DNA of 64,000 nt from Halalkalibacillus sediminis. GTDB taxonomy: Bacteria > Bacillota > Bacilli > Bacillales > Alkalibacillaceae. Position 1 is the first letter of the stretch. The number at the start of each line of letters is the position of its first letter. Where the stretch lies: assembly GCF_002844535.1 (NCBI RefSeq), contig NZ_PJNH01000004.1, forward strand, positions 279,292 through 343,291, given 5' to 3'. The position numbers were made by a program, and so were the translations under genes. Below, piece by piece: positions 35,531-43,041 of the stretch. The notes beneath the pieces were generated by a model. The model saw only the letters and a list, made by a program, of their open reading frames with translations, ran no database searches and was not told the DNA's origin.

Positions 35531-36304
35531 TTATTCCATTGCTTTATTTTTCAATGTACCGATTGCTGCGATCAACAGCACGACAGCGAGACCAATCGCA
35601 ATCAAAGTGCTCCACCAAATCTCTGTCTCCATTTGTCCCGAAAACAAATACGCTCCGATATAGTCGGAAATCAGCATTGGACTCCACGTGGCCATATGCT
35701 TATATATATTCGTTACGACATTCAGGACGATAATCACGAAGATCGATACAAAAGCAACTAAACCTTGTGACTTGAAGATTGTGTTGAAGAACATGACGAT
35801 AGCTAGGAGCAGTAAAATATAGGCTAAGTAAAACAATACACTAACCAATGTTTCTACTAAACCAAGATCACCGAACAGTACATTGACATAGTACCAGGCT
35901 GCTACAACTCCCAAAACAATCGAAATACTCACTAGAAGAAACATCGATGCGAATTTAGCCGTTATGTAGTTCGAATAGTGAACAGGTTTCGATAAGATCA
36001 ATTCATAAACTCCACTTTTAATTTCAGATGAGATAAGCCCCATGGAAATGACTACGATGATTAAAACACCAATTAATCCAATTTCCCCATAACTCATCAT
36101 TAGTGCTTCCGGTGGCGATGGCATCGGAATATCAATAACCGCACCATCTGGCATTCCGCCTACTGACTCCATAATTCTAGGAAGATAATAGGTGGTAATA
36201 GGGTCCATGATAGCAAAAATGATAAACACAATCGGTACCCAGACCCATTTGAAATTTCTCCAGTTTTCTAATAGTTCTTTTTTAAATATAACCATCCATT
36301 GCAT
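35531..36304 (-). CDS. ABC-2 permease (YxlG-like)
   Basis: A 257-residue membrane protein with six helices; it is the permease half of the ABC exporter encoded with the upstream ATPase. Its ATG overlaps the ATPase stop by one base, so they are coupled. Order (PLDc_N protein, ATPase, permease) matches B. subtilis yxlE-yxlF-yxlG, where the system is linked to sigma-Y. Residues ~60-65 (IPMPSPPEA) form an outside loop. Cargo unknown. Confidence 0.78.
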   Translation of the reverse strand: MQWMVIFKKELLENWRNFKWVWVPIVFIIFAIMDPITTYYLPRIMESVGGMPDGAVIDIPMPSPPEALMMSYGEIGLIGVLIIVVISMGLISSEIKSGVYELILSKPVHYSNYITAKFASMFLLVSISIVLGVVAAWYYVNVLFGDLGLVETLVSVLFYLAYILLLLAIVMFFNTIFKSQGLVAFVSIFVIIVLNVVTNIYKHMATWSPMLISDYIGAYLFSGQMETEIWWSTLIAIGLAVVLLIAAIGTLKNKAME

Positions 36305-37212
36305 TATTCCTGCACCGCCTTCATAAAGACATCCTCAAGCGTCGAACGAGCAACCTCGAATTTATTAAGTTTCCAGTTTTCTTTATGAACCATCTCGATA
36401 ATTTGTTTTCTTGCAAGATCTAGATCATGTACGGAAAGTTCAAAGTGATGGTCTTCACGTGTCACTTGGAAAATTGTTTCAACTTCCTTCAATCGTTCCT
36501 CGATGAATTTAGGTTCGTCAGAGAAACTCAACAAAATTGTTACCGTGTCTTGCACGGCATCAATGTCTTCGATTGCACCATGCTTGACGATTTTTCCATG
36601 ATTGAGCATCAAGATTTCTTCACTGACTTCTTCAGCGTCGTTCAATATGTGAGTAGAAAATAGAATCGTCGCATCTTTTTTCAGTTCACGCATCAAGTTC
36701 AGGACTTCGCGACGGCCGATAGGATCCAAAGAGGAGACTGGTTCGTCCAGCATGATCAGCTTTGGCGAATGAATCAAGGCTTGTGCAATCCCTAGACGTT
36801 GTTTCATCCCTCCAGAATATTTGCCGATCCGTTGATCTTTCGCATCTGATAAATGGACGAGCGTTAAAAGTTCATCTGCTCTTTTTTGTGCATCGCCTTT
36901 ACTTAGATGGGAAAGCTCCCCGACATAAACTAGAAACTCTTTGCCTGTCATCCAGTTATGGAATACGGGAAATTGCGGTAGGTAGCCGACATATTTTCTA
37001 AAATCGCTTGGAAGTGAATCTTCGTTAAACGTGATCGATCCATCCGTCGGTTTGATGAATCCAGCAAGCATTCGTAGTGTCGTAGTTTTACCTGCTCCAT
37101 TAGGTCCCAGCAATGCGACACATTTACCTTGATTAAGAGAGAAGCTGATGTCATCAACTGCTTTCTTGTCTTTATAAGCTTTTATCAAATGATTGACTGA
37201 TACTAAAGACAT
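36304..37212 (-). CDS. ABC transporter ATPase (YxlF-like)
   Basis: A 302-residue ABC-2 ATPase. Walker A GPNGAGKTT (~38), signature YSGGMKQRLG (~132), Walker B LIMLDEPVSSLDP (~152) and switch STHIL (~185) are intact; a C-terminal extension of ~80 residues follows. ATG 37212 follows GGAAGGAG; an in-frame extension to 37293 has no RBS. Only two bases separate it from the upstream small gene. Part of a yxlEFG-like operon. Confidence 0.85.
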   Translation of the reverse strand: MSLVSVNHLIKAYKDKKAVDDISFSLNQGKCVALLGPNGAGKTTTLRMLAGFIKPTDGSITFNEDSLPSDFRKYVGYLPQFPVFHNWMTGKEFLVYVGELSHLSKGDAQKRADELLTLVHLSDAKDQRIGKYSGGMKQRLGIAQALIHSPKLIMLDEPVSSLDPIGRREVLNLMRELKKDATILFSTHILNDAEEVSEEILMLNHGKIVKHGAIEDIDAVQDTVTILLSFSDEPKFIEERLKEVETIFQVTREDHHFELSVHDLDLARKQIIEMVHKENWKLNKFEVARSTLEDVFMKAVQE

Positions 37213-37214
37213 AG

Positions 37215-37403
37215 TTAATTTCTCCTTCCGAAAATGAAGTAAATGATGGGTCCAATCACATTTATTAATAGAATGATAAGTGCCCATACCCACTTTGGCC
37301 CGTTGACTGAATCGCTTTTTATTAGGTTGACTAAGGCTACAATTGCTAAAACCAATTGCAAAATGACGACCGGAATCAATAGTTGCAACATCGTACTATC
37401 CAT
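37215..37403 (-). CDS. PLDc_N-domain small membrane protein (YxlE-like)
   Basis: A 62-residue protein with two membrane helices and the PLDc_N pattern: NGPKWVWALIILLINVIGPI and a C-terminal YFIFGRRN. B. subtilis YxlE, of the same size and gene order, helps hold sigma-Y inactive. Here no sigma factor or YxlC/YxlD homologue precedes it, so the ancestral sensing role may be lost or the partner lies elsewhere. Good RBS (GAGGGGGAAA) before ATG; first gene of the operon. Confidence 0.8.
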   Translation of the reverse strand: MDSTMLQLLIPVVILQLVLAIVALVNLIKSDSVNGPKWVWALIILLINVIGPIIYFIFGRRN

Positions 37404-37720
37404 CTTTGTTTCCCCCTCATACTAGTATCTCTACTTATTATAACGTATTAATCGTGCAAATGGTTTCTATGTAAATATATTGTAATTATACAGTTCTTTT
37501 AGTATAGTTAAAAAGACACATTTCATTTACATAATTAAAAGTGACGACAAATTACAATTCTCTTCCTTCACTGAATAGCTAGTAGAATTATTCACATAAA
37601 TTTACATATTAAAACCGATCAATGTTCACAGCACTCTAATATCAGAAATAGTGTTTGAAGATGACCTTACAATCAACATAAATAAAAATGTGCAATGTTA
37701 GAACAAAAGGGGATGCTTCA
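37404..37720. other. Intergenic region between divergent genes
   Basis: 317 nt of A/T-rich DNA (clearly richer in A/T than flanks) without a credible ORF. It must hold promoters for the leftward yxlE-like operon and the rightward 125-aa gene; I could not assign either with confidence. One DnaA box (TTATTCACA) lies at 37588-37596. Confidence 0.6.
37588..37596 (+). promoter_or_regulatory. Single DnaA box
   Basis: TTATTCACA matches TTATNCACA. It lies upstream of the 125-aa gene whose other side carries three more boxes. Confidence 0.5.
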
Positions 37721-38098
37721 ATGTTTTCAACTATATTGTTACTACATCATAATGAAATCGAAAATCGAATCATTATTGATTTATTAAGTGGGATTTTTGA
37801 TTACCCTCACAGTTTTATAAAAGGTGGAGACCAAAGTCCTAGCGAAGTGCGTTATTACGACCTTTCTTTTGGTTTTGTAGCTATGCTGTATCCAGATGAG
37901 CTGAGAAGGAAAGTCGATGAAACGATGGATAAGCTTGAAATAGCAAAAATTCCAGCGGTCATCGTTGAAGCGAAATCTGAGGAGGATCTACTGGACAAGG
38001 TCATGGTAAAAATGAAGCAATTAAAGAGGATATCTGTCTCTGAAGAAATCACTCTACGTGAGCAGTTAAGGCAACAGATGTTTACACAGAGTTATTAA
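37721..38098 (+). CDS. Protein of unknown function flanked by DnaA boxes
   Basis: A 125-residue soluble, probably alpha/beta protein beginning MFSTILLLHHNEIENRIIID. No transmembrane helix, Cys or catalytic motif stands out; a central charged helix (PDELRRKVDETMDKLEIAK) precedes a beta strand (IPAVIVEA). ATG 37721 follows AAAAGGGG; an in-frame ATG at 37688 lacks an RBS. DnaA boxes occur on both sides. It may be a lineage-specific gene; I do not recognise it. Confidence 0.6.
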   Translation: MFSTILLLHHNEIENRIIIDLLSGIFDYPHSFIKGGDQSPSEVRYYDLSFGFVAMLYPDELRRKVDETMDKLEIAKIPAVIVEAKSEEDLLDKVMVKMKQLKRISVSEEITLREQLRQQMFTQSY

Positions 38099-38133
38099 CA
38101 ATACTCAAATTGATATGCCTTTATTAACAGCAC

Positions 38134-38241
38134 TTATACACATTATCCACAACGGACATGCATCATTCATGTGTACAAGTACAGCTTGAAATAAGGCGAC
38201 AGGTCAATCCCACGAAATCTTATTAACAATATTGTGGATAA
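38134..38241. promoter_or_regulatory. DnaA-box cluster
   Basis: Two directly abutting boxes, TTATACACA (38134-38142) and TTATCCACA (38143-38151), and an inverted TTATCCACA (38233-38241, minus strand). All match TTATNCACA perfectly. They lie between converging genes, so they are more likely a DnaA titration or regulation site than a promoter. Confidence 0.7.
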
Positions 38242-38251
38242 CACTAAGTTA

Positions 38252-38285
38252 TAAAAAAGCGAGTGCAAAATCTCTATTGCACTCG
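38252..38285 (-). terminator. Terminator of the GNAT gene
   Basis: CGAGTGCAA (38260-38268) pairs with TTGCACTCG (38277-38285); six T follow on the minus strand. Confidence 0.85.
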
Positions 38286-38295
38286 TTGTTCTCAT

Positions 38296-38847
38296 TTATG
38301 CTTCTAATTCATCCATAGCTGCAAACTGCTTTTCGTGCATGTAGAAAATGAATGCATCTTTGTATATAGCGAACAAATGATATCTTTTTTCTCCTAGGTT
38401 GATTTTCTCGTGAACATGAGGAAAAATGTCATTTGCTTCGGTTGCATAGGATAGTTTACTCATAGCTTTCATCGAACGGATGTTATCCAAGTTAACTTTC
38501 AAGAAAACAACCTCGATCGATTGCTCTTCGAATAGTTCCCATAAAAATTGTTCTTTAGCGTATTGGTTATAACCTTTGCCAAAGTAAGGTCTGCCTAACC
38601 AAGTAGCAAGGAACCCTTTCTGTTCTTCTACATCATAAAGTGTGATTGCACCGATGGGTTGCTCCCAGTCATCTGTAATCGTGCGAGAGATCAGTTCACC
38701 TTTTTCTTCTTGTTGCATCATTTTGCTTAAGAAAAAGTAGTATTCTTCCATCGTATCCGCTTTCTCACGCACATAGGGTTTGACTGCTTCATCATCTAAC
38801 AATGGGAATAACGTTGGTACATCATGCAAATCTCTTTTTTTCAACAT
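38296..38847 (-). CDS. GNAT N-acetyltransferase (RimJ/RimL-like)
   Basis: A 183-residue GNAT-fold enzyme. The acetyl-CoA loop is RPYFGKGYNQYAKEQF (~93-108, a RxxGxG-type motif), followed by the typical VFLKVNLDNIRSMKAMSKL helix (~122-140). It resembles RimJ/RimL acetyltransferases that modify protein N-termini, amines or antibiotics; the target is unknown. ATG 38847 is preferred over GTG 38856: AGGAGGG lies eight bases ahead. That site sits inside a terminator-like hairpin, and the leader upstream holds a tRNA-like domain, so expression is probably controlled by RNA structure. Confidence 0.82.
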   Translation of the reverse strand: MLKKRDLHDVPTLFPLLDDEAVKPYVREKADTMEEYYFFLSKMMQQEEKGELISRTITDDWEQPIGAITLYDVEEQKGFLATWLGRPYFGKGYNQYAKEQFLWELFEEQSIEVVFLKVNLDNIRSMKAMSKLSYATEANDIFPHVHEKINLGEKRYHLFAIYKDAFIFYMHEKQFAAMDELEA

Positions 38848-38920
38848 AAAAAACACCCTCCTGTGGCGAGGGTGTCGCTTACGTGGTATGTAGGCGGCTG
38901 GGATACGACGATCACCCTCG
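38848..38920 (-). promoter_or_regulatory. Attenuator: competing hairpins before the GNAT gene
   Basis: Reading the minus strand, arm A CGAGGGTG (38920-38913), arm B ACACCCTCG (38875-38867) and arm C GAGGGTGT (38860-38853) can pair A:B or B:C. B:C is an 8-bp stem followed by five T that abut the ATG, an intrinsic terminator that also buries the SD AGGAGGG. A:B frees both. This is the layout of a transcription and translation switch. Confidence 0.7.
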
Positions 38921-38943
38921 AATTTTTATCAATTGCTCACAAA

Positions 38944-39016
38944 AATCCGGGGTGGGAATCGAACCCACTAGAACCGCTTCTATACAAGCGGTGGCGCACC
39001 ATTTGCCTTCCCAATC
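38944..39016 (-). ncRNA. tRNA-like (pseudo-tRNA) element in the GNAT leader
   Basis: Exactly 73 nt on the minus strand. The T-arm is perfect (GTGGG-TTCGATT-CCCAC, 38968-38952). The D-arm has GGC/GCC with a GG in the loop, and the variable loop has five bases. The anticodon stem CCGCT/AGCGG closes an 8-nt loop (TGTATAGA) lacking U33, and the acceptor stem GATTGGG/CCCGGAT has wobbles and a mismatch. No CCA is encoded. It could not decode as an ordinary tRNA. A possible promoter (TTCAAA-N15-TATGAT) lies ~20 nt upstream. Confidence 0.65.
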
Positions 39017-39066
39017 TTTCTAGCTAAGAGAATCATACAACATTTTATTTCGTTTGAATATAGTTT

Positions 39067-39978
39067 TTAATCACTTTTTTTATAAATATTTTGTAAAGCT
39101 GAACGTAGCGATGGATATTGGAAACCATAGCCATGATCTTCGAGTTTTTTCGGGTAGACATATTGCCCTTTTAGAAGTAAATCACTCATCTCCCCGAGCA
39201 CTCCTTTAATCGCTAAAGAAGGCGCTGGAATCCAGTGTGGTCGATTCAGCACATCGCTCAATGTGTCTCCAAAATCTTTGTTACGTTTTGGATTGGGTGC
39301 TGTGATATTGACCGGGCCTTCGATGTCTTCATTTCGAATGGCATAATCAATCATATGCACGACATCATCAATGTGGACCCATGACATCCATTGTTCGCCA
39401 TTTCCAAGAGGACCGCCAGCCATCATTTTATAAGGGAGAGCGATTTTCGGTAAAGCTCCGTAATTTCCGTCTAAAATAAGGCCGAACCGCGTTTTAACCG
39501 TTCGAATTCCTAATTCCCTCGCTTCATCCGCTTCTTTTTCCCATAGTGAACAGACTTCAGCAAGAAAGTCATTGCCAGGAATGATCGTCTTTTCAGTAAA
39601 AGAGATTTCTTGAGAATTTCCGTAGTAGCCAACTGCGGAAGCATTGATGAACACACTAGGCTTCTTTTCAAGTGATCCCATAATACGCACAAACTCACGA
39701 GTCGCGTTGATTCTACTATCGAGAATGCGCTTTTTTCTTTCTTCCGTCCATCTTCCGTTCAAGGACTCTCCAGCAAGATTGATGCCGACATCCACATGAT
39801 CCACAACCATCTCCGGATGACTTTGAGGGGTCAGCCATTCGACATACTTTACTTGTTCAGTATTTTCGTGCTTGTTGGGATTGCGAGTAAGAATGTAAAT
39901 CTCATCTCCTTGTTGCTTGAAATGTTTGACGAGCTTTCCACCAACGAAACCTGTACCGCCACTAATTGCTATTTTCAA
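39067..39978 (-). CDS. yfhF: TIGR01777-family SDR epimerase (YfhF-like)
   Basis: A 303-residue extended short-chain dehydrogenase-like protein. NAD(P)-binding ISGGTGFVGGKLV is at ~4-16, the YGN of ASAVGYYGN (~114) holds the active-site region, and the C-terminal KGQYVYPKKLEDHGYGFQYP is the DUF1731 tail of this family. Function of the family is unsettled. RBS GGGGGAAA before ATG. Gene order yfhF/recX is as in B. subtilis, divergent from recX. The tRNA-like element and GNAT gene lie downstream on the same strand with no terminator seen between. Confidence 0.88.
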   Translation of the reverse strand: MKIAISGGTGFVGGKLVKHFKQQGDEIYILTRNPNKHENTEQVKYVEWLTPQSHPEMVVDHVDVGINLAGESLNGRWTEERKKRILDSRINATREFVRIMGSLEKKPSVFINASAVGYYGNSQEISFTEKTIIPGNDFLAEVCSLWEKEADEARELGIRTVKTRFGLILDGNYGALPKIALPYKMMAGGPLGNGEQWMSWVHIDDVVHMIDYAIRNEDIEGPVNITAPNPKRNKDFGDTLSDVLNRPHWIPAPSLAIKGVLGEMSDLLLKGQYVYPKKLEDHGYGFQYPSLRSALQNIYKKSD

Positions 39979-40037
39979 TGGAATTTCCCCCTTTTTATGT
40001 ACTATACTTATCCTAACAATAGTAAGGAGCCCTTCAT

Positions 40038-40853
40038 ATGATAATCAGTCGAATTACCAAACAGAAAAAGAACCAAAACCGATACAATATTTTTGTGAAA
40101 AAGAATAATGAAGAAGCATTTGCAAGTGGTGTTCATGAGGATATTTTAATCAGGTTCGCTCTTAGAAAAGGTATGGAGTTGAATGATGAAGAACTTCAAT
40201 CGATCCAACAACAGGATGCAATCTATAAGTACTATACCCTAACTTTGAATTTTTTAAGCTACCGAATGCGTGCGAAATCTGAAATTATAACTTATTTGCA
40301 AGATAAAGAGGCAGAGGAAGAAGAAATCGCCCACGTATTGAAAAAGTTAGAGGACGAGAAGCTCATTGATGACGAAGCATTTGCGGAAGCTTACACCCGT
40401 ACTAAAATGAACACTTCCTCTAAAGGACCGAATGTCATACGTCGGGAGTTGATGGAGAAGAAGATTCCTCAAAACTATATCGACGAGGCATTAGCGGGAT
40501 ATAGCAAAGAAATCGAAGTGGAGAAGCTGACTTCTTTATTGGAAAAAAAGATGAGCTCGAATAATAGGAAATCTTTTAATCAACAGCTGAATCAAGCCAA
40601 ACAGTCGATGCTACAGAAAGGATTCAATATGGATTCAATCCAACTGGCGATTGAAGAAATTTCGATTGAAAAAGACGAAGATGAAGAGATGGAAGCAGTG
40701 CGTTTCCAAGGGGAGAAAGCTTGGAGAAAACATGAAAGAAAGCATGAAGGCTTTCAACTCAAACAACACGTGAAAGCATCACTTTTTCAAAAAGGATTCC
40801 CAGGGGACCTGATCCAACAGTTTATAGAAGAGAAAGAAGAAGAAGAGGTATAA
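40038..40853 (+). CDS. recX: Regulatory protein RecX
   Basis: A 271-residue RecX. It consists of tandem three-helix repeats: LNFLSYRMRAKSEIITYLQD (~72-91), LEDEKLIDDEAFAEAYTRTK (~104-123) and KKIPQNYIDEALAG (~143-156), and a third unit near the C-terminus (ASLFQKGFPGDLIQQFIEE). RecX modulates RecA filaments. ATG follows TAAGGAG by eight bases. Divergent from yfhF; terminator of the GTAGTTC type follows. Long form typical of Bacilli. Confidence 0.92.
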   Translation: MIISRITKQKKNQNRYNIFVKKNNEEAFASGVHEDILIRFALRKGMELNDEELQSIQQQDAIYKYYTLTLNFLSYRMRAKSEIITYLQDKEAEEEEIAHVLKKLEDEKLIDDEAFAEAYTRTKMNTSSKGPNVIRRELMEKKIPQNYIDEALAGYSKEIEVEKLTSLLEKKMSSNNRKSFNQQLNQAKQSMLQKGFNMDSIQLAIEEISIEKDEDEEMEAVRFQGEKAWRKHERKHEGFQLKQHVKASLFQKGFPGDLIQQFIEEKEEEEV

Positions 40854-40858
40854 AAACT

Positions 40859-40904
40859 AGTAGTTCAGTTTTGGGTGTATGCCCTTAATTGAACTGCTTT
40901 TTTA
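40859..40904 (+). terminator. Terminator of the GTAGTTCAGTTT type (recX)
   Basis: AGTAGTTCAGTT pairs with AATTGAACTGCT, followed by seven T. Same outer arms as at 4311 and 11748. Confidence 0.85.
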
Positions 40905-40976
40905 TGATAGAAAACAAGTCAATTAGTATTTTATGGTAAAATTATATACGGATCACTTATAGTTAAAGGTGAATGT

Positions 40977-41015
40977 ATGACGTTACTTAAAAGGTCAATC
41001 AGTATTATCACATAG
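40977..41015 (+). CDS. Possible 12-aa leader peptide
   Basis: ATG preceded by AAAGGTGA at proper spacing opens MTLLKRSISIIT and stops one base before the ATG of the next gene, which has no RBS of its own. It would supply ribosomes for the downstream gene by coupling. Evidence is only the RBS and spacing. Confidence 0.35.
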   Translation: MTLLKRSISIIT

Positions 41016-41016
41016 A

Positions 41017-41286
41017 ATGGAGGGGATTAAAATTTTAGCGTATGTGTATTTATTTATCATCATTGTAGTTATTGTATTTATTCTTTTTCGTATGTTGAGT
41101 AAGAAGAAAATATCCTCTAATGAAGATACATCTTATGACAACGAAATAATCAACTATACACCGTATGACAGTATTACAATGGGAACCAAAGCTGATGTTC
41201 ATAGAAATACCCCAATAGAAGACACCAAGCATCATACAGAATACGAGGAAAATACAGAATCATATAAAGAGGGTGAACATAATTAA
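41017..41286 (+). CDS. Single-TM protein with acidic tail, function unknown
   Basis: An 89-residue protein with one membrane helix (~7-25), three Lys after it (RMLSKKK) and a hydrophilic tail rich in Asn, Glu, His and Tyr. It lacks a good RBS; coupling to the 12-aa leader upstream would explain its translation. The next small membrane protein starts 65 nt further on and may be in the same transcript. No homologue recognised. Start could also be a nearby non-ATG codon. Confidence 0.45.
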   Translation: MEGIKILAYVYLFIIIVVIVFILFRMLSKKKISSNEDTSYDNEIINYTPYDSITMGTKADVHRNTPIEDTKHHTEYEENTESYKEGEHN

Positions 41287-41351
41287 GCTTGTCAGTTGGA
41301 GCTGATTTTTTTTTGACTACTGGCAAAAGTTTAAATGGGGGGGAAGCTAAA

Positions 41352-41681
41352 GTGGTAGAGATAATTATAACTATTTTGTTTACCATTTTATTGATATTAG
41401 GACTTCGCTATTGTATAGCTAATTCATTTAAAGCTGGTATAATTTTTTTCACGCTATTATTATTTAATAAGATAATTTATATTTTTGTCTTGCCGATTTT
41501 TATGAGTCAATATATTGATGGTTTGGAAGAGGGAAATAAATCATTATTCCCTGATCTCACAATAGGGGAACAAGTACATTTATTATATCGAATACCTGAT
41601 CTGATTGAATTAGTTGCATTTTTATTCTTGATCATAGGTTTTTATCAGTTATGGAATTCGAAAAAGCTATCGCCAAAATAG
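41352..41681 (+). CDS. Small three-TM membrane protein, function unknown
   Basis: A 109-residue protein starting at GTG 41352, eight bases after GGGGGGAA. Membrane helices at ~5-22, ~27-50 and ~80-100. The loop between helices 2 and 3 holds acidic residues (DGLEEGNKS). An in-frame TTG at 41289 would add 21 residues but has no RBS. Follows the single-TM gene; ends at the terminator at 41742. Family not recognised. Confidence 0.55.
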   Translation: MVEIIITILFTILLILGLRYCIANSFKAGIIFFTLLLFNKIIYIFVLPIFMSQYIDGLEEGNKSLFPDLTIGEQVHLLYRIPDLIELVAFLFLIIGFYQLWNSKKLSPK

Positions 41682-41741
41682 AATTCTTATTAGGATTTTA
41701 GCTGAAGAAGAAATAAATTTAACGCACTTTCAAAAAGGAAA

Positions 41742-41775
41742 GAGCATCAGTTATCGAAACTGATGCTCATTTTTA
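41742..41775 (+). terminator. Rho-independent terminator
   Basis: GAGCATCAGTT (41742-41752) pairs with AACTGATGCTC (41758-41768), followed by ATTTTT. Confidence 0.88.
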
Positions 41776-41861
41776 AATACTATTAAAAACTTGGATTGAG
41801 TTAATTTAATTGCGTCATTAATTTGTGTTTTAGTCTGAAATCTTTACATTCGCAGTCATTA

Positions 41862-42272
41862 TTACCCTTCAATCAAGGCGGAATAGATTAATTCTTCACC
41901 TTCGAGTTCCACAATCAAAATAGAAGGGGTTTCGCTCGTTTCGCCGTCTTCGAAAAAGACCGGCGTTCCTTCAGAAAGCTTTGTCGCATAAAGATCCCAG
42001 AACCACCAGCTGGTTGTAGTCTGCTTTTTGATTTCCCCGACTTTTTCGCCTTTTTCAATATCTTCGATCGATCTCCCATAAAGTTCATCTCGCTGCGAGT
42101 AGATCAGGTCATCAAAGCGGATGATGTCTGCATCGGGATTGCCACCCAATATATCACTTGCACTAGGGTTACCTATGGATCCAATGCTTGTGAAGCCTCC
42201 GCTTATTGCAATAAAAGCAAGTATAATCAATATAGATGACGCGATTACGAAAAATAGCATTCGATTCTTCAA
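41862..42272 (-). CDS. Membrane-anchored protein of unknown function
   Basis: A 136-residue protein with an N-terminal anchor helix (~5-23) and an extracellular acidic domain with several Trp (TTSWWFWDLYATKL at ~86-99). No Cys, so not a lipoprotein. GGGGGC-type RBS is near ATG. The SDR gene ends 24 nt upstream on the same strand, so they may form an operon. No family recognised. Confidence 0.6.
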   Translation of the reverse strand: MKNRMLFFVIASSILIILAFIAISGGFTSIGSIGNPSASDILGGNPDADIIRFDDLIYSQRDELYGRSIEDIEKGEKVGEIKKQTTTSWWFWDLYATKLSEGTPVFFEDGETSETPSILIVELEGEELIYSALIEG

Positions 42273-42296
42273 AAAACAGCCCCCTATGATTACAGA

Positions 42297-42947
42297 CTAG
42301 ATATGAATTTCTTTTCTCCCATCGTCTTGTTGATGAATTTCTTTTGCTACATCTTCAGGAAGCTTTAAGCCTGATGGATCAGTTACATGATCGCTTTCAT
42401 CCCAGAATGGCGTGTTCATGCCACCCATGTAAACACCAGAAACTGTAAGTTTTCCTTCGTATTCAGCCTGTAAACTTTCAGTGAATCCGCGTTGAGCAAA
42501 TTTACTTGCACAATAGACTGTTTCGCTCACCTTGCCGCGAAGTCCTGCAGTAGAAATGACATTCAGTATTTTTCCTTGAGATGCCAACAGTTTTTTAATA
42601 AATGATTGGGTCACATCGATAGTAGCAGTGACATTCAGGCGGATCATATCGTCGATTTGGTCTTTGGATAGGTCTTCAAATGAGCCGAAATGTCCGATGC
42701 CTGCATTATTGATGAGTAGTTCGATAAAGCCGACTGATTGTGTAAGTTGTTCAATCTCCTGGCGATTCGTTATGTCGCAAACAACAACTTCAGCTTTTCC
42801 ACCTTGTTCGTCGATTAACTGTTTCGTCTCTTCTAACGGTTGTTTTCTTCGACCGACTAAATACGTGAGATCGTAATCCTTAGTGTACTCTAAAGCAAGT
42901 GCACGACCTAAACCAGTTCCCGCACCTGTTATTAATGCTTGTTTCAT
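42297..42947 (-). CDS. Short-chain dehydrogenase/reductase
   Basis: A 216-residue SDR. NAD(P)-binding TGAGTGLGRA is at ~7-16, NNAG at ~81, and the catalytic Ser and YxxxK are in VISTAGLRGKVSETVYCASK (~129-148). Start at 42947 follows TGGAGG; ORF could extend 5 codons but without RBS. The shortness of the C-terminus suggests a compact classical SDR. Substrate unknown. Confidence 0.85.
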   Translation of the reverse strand: MKQALITGAGTGLGRALALEYTKDYDLTYLVGRRKQPLEETKQLIDEQGGKAEVVVCDITNRQEIEQLTQSVGFIELLINNAGIGHFGSFEDLSKDQIDDMIRLNVTATIDVTQSFIKKLLASQGKILNVISTAGLRGKVSETVYCASKFAQRGFTESLQAEYEGKLTVSGVYMGGMNTPFWDESDHVTDPSGLKLPEDVAKEIHQQDDGRKEIHI

Positions 42948-43041
42948 GGTGTATTCCTCCAATGGCTAAACTTTGTTCTTCGTTTATATTGTCTAAGAAA
43001 TTTGGTACGATGTAAAATGGATGTACGAAAGGGGACAGACA

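Noticed and set aside
38848..38920. T-box riboswitch before the GNAT gene
   Set aside because: The region has AGGGTG and competing hairpins, but the rest of the T-box consensus (GGTACCGCG), specifier loop and AG bulge are missing, and the gene is not an aminoacyl-tRNA or amino acid gene.
38944..39016. Ordinary functional tRNA gene
   Set aside because: The anticodon loop has eight bases without U33, the acceptor stem has mismatches, and CCA is absent. It does not satisfy decoding requirements.
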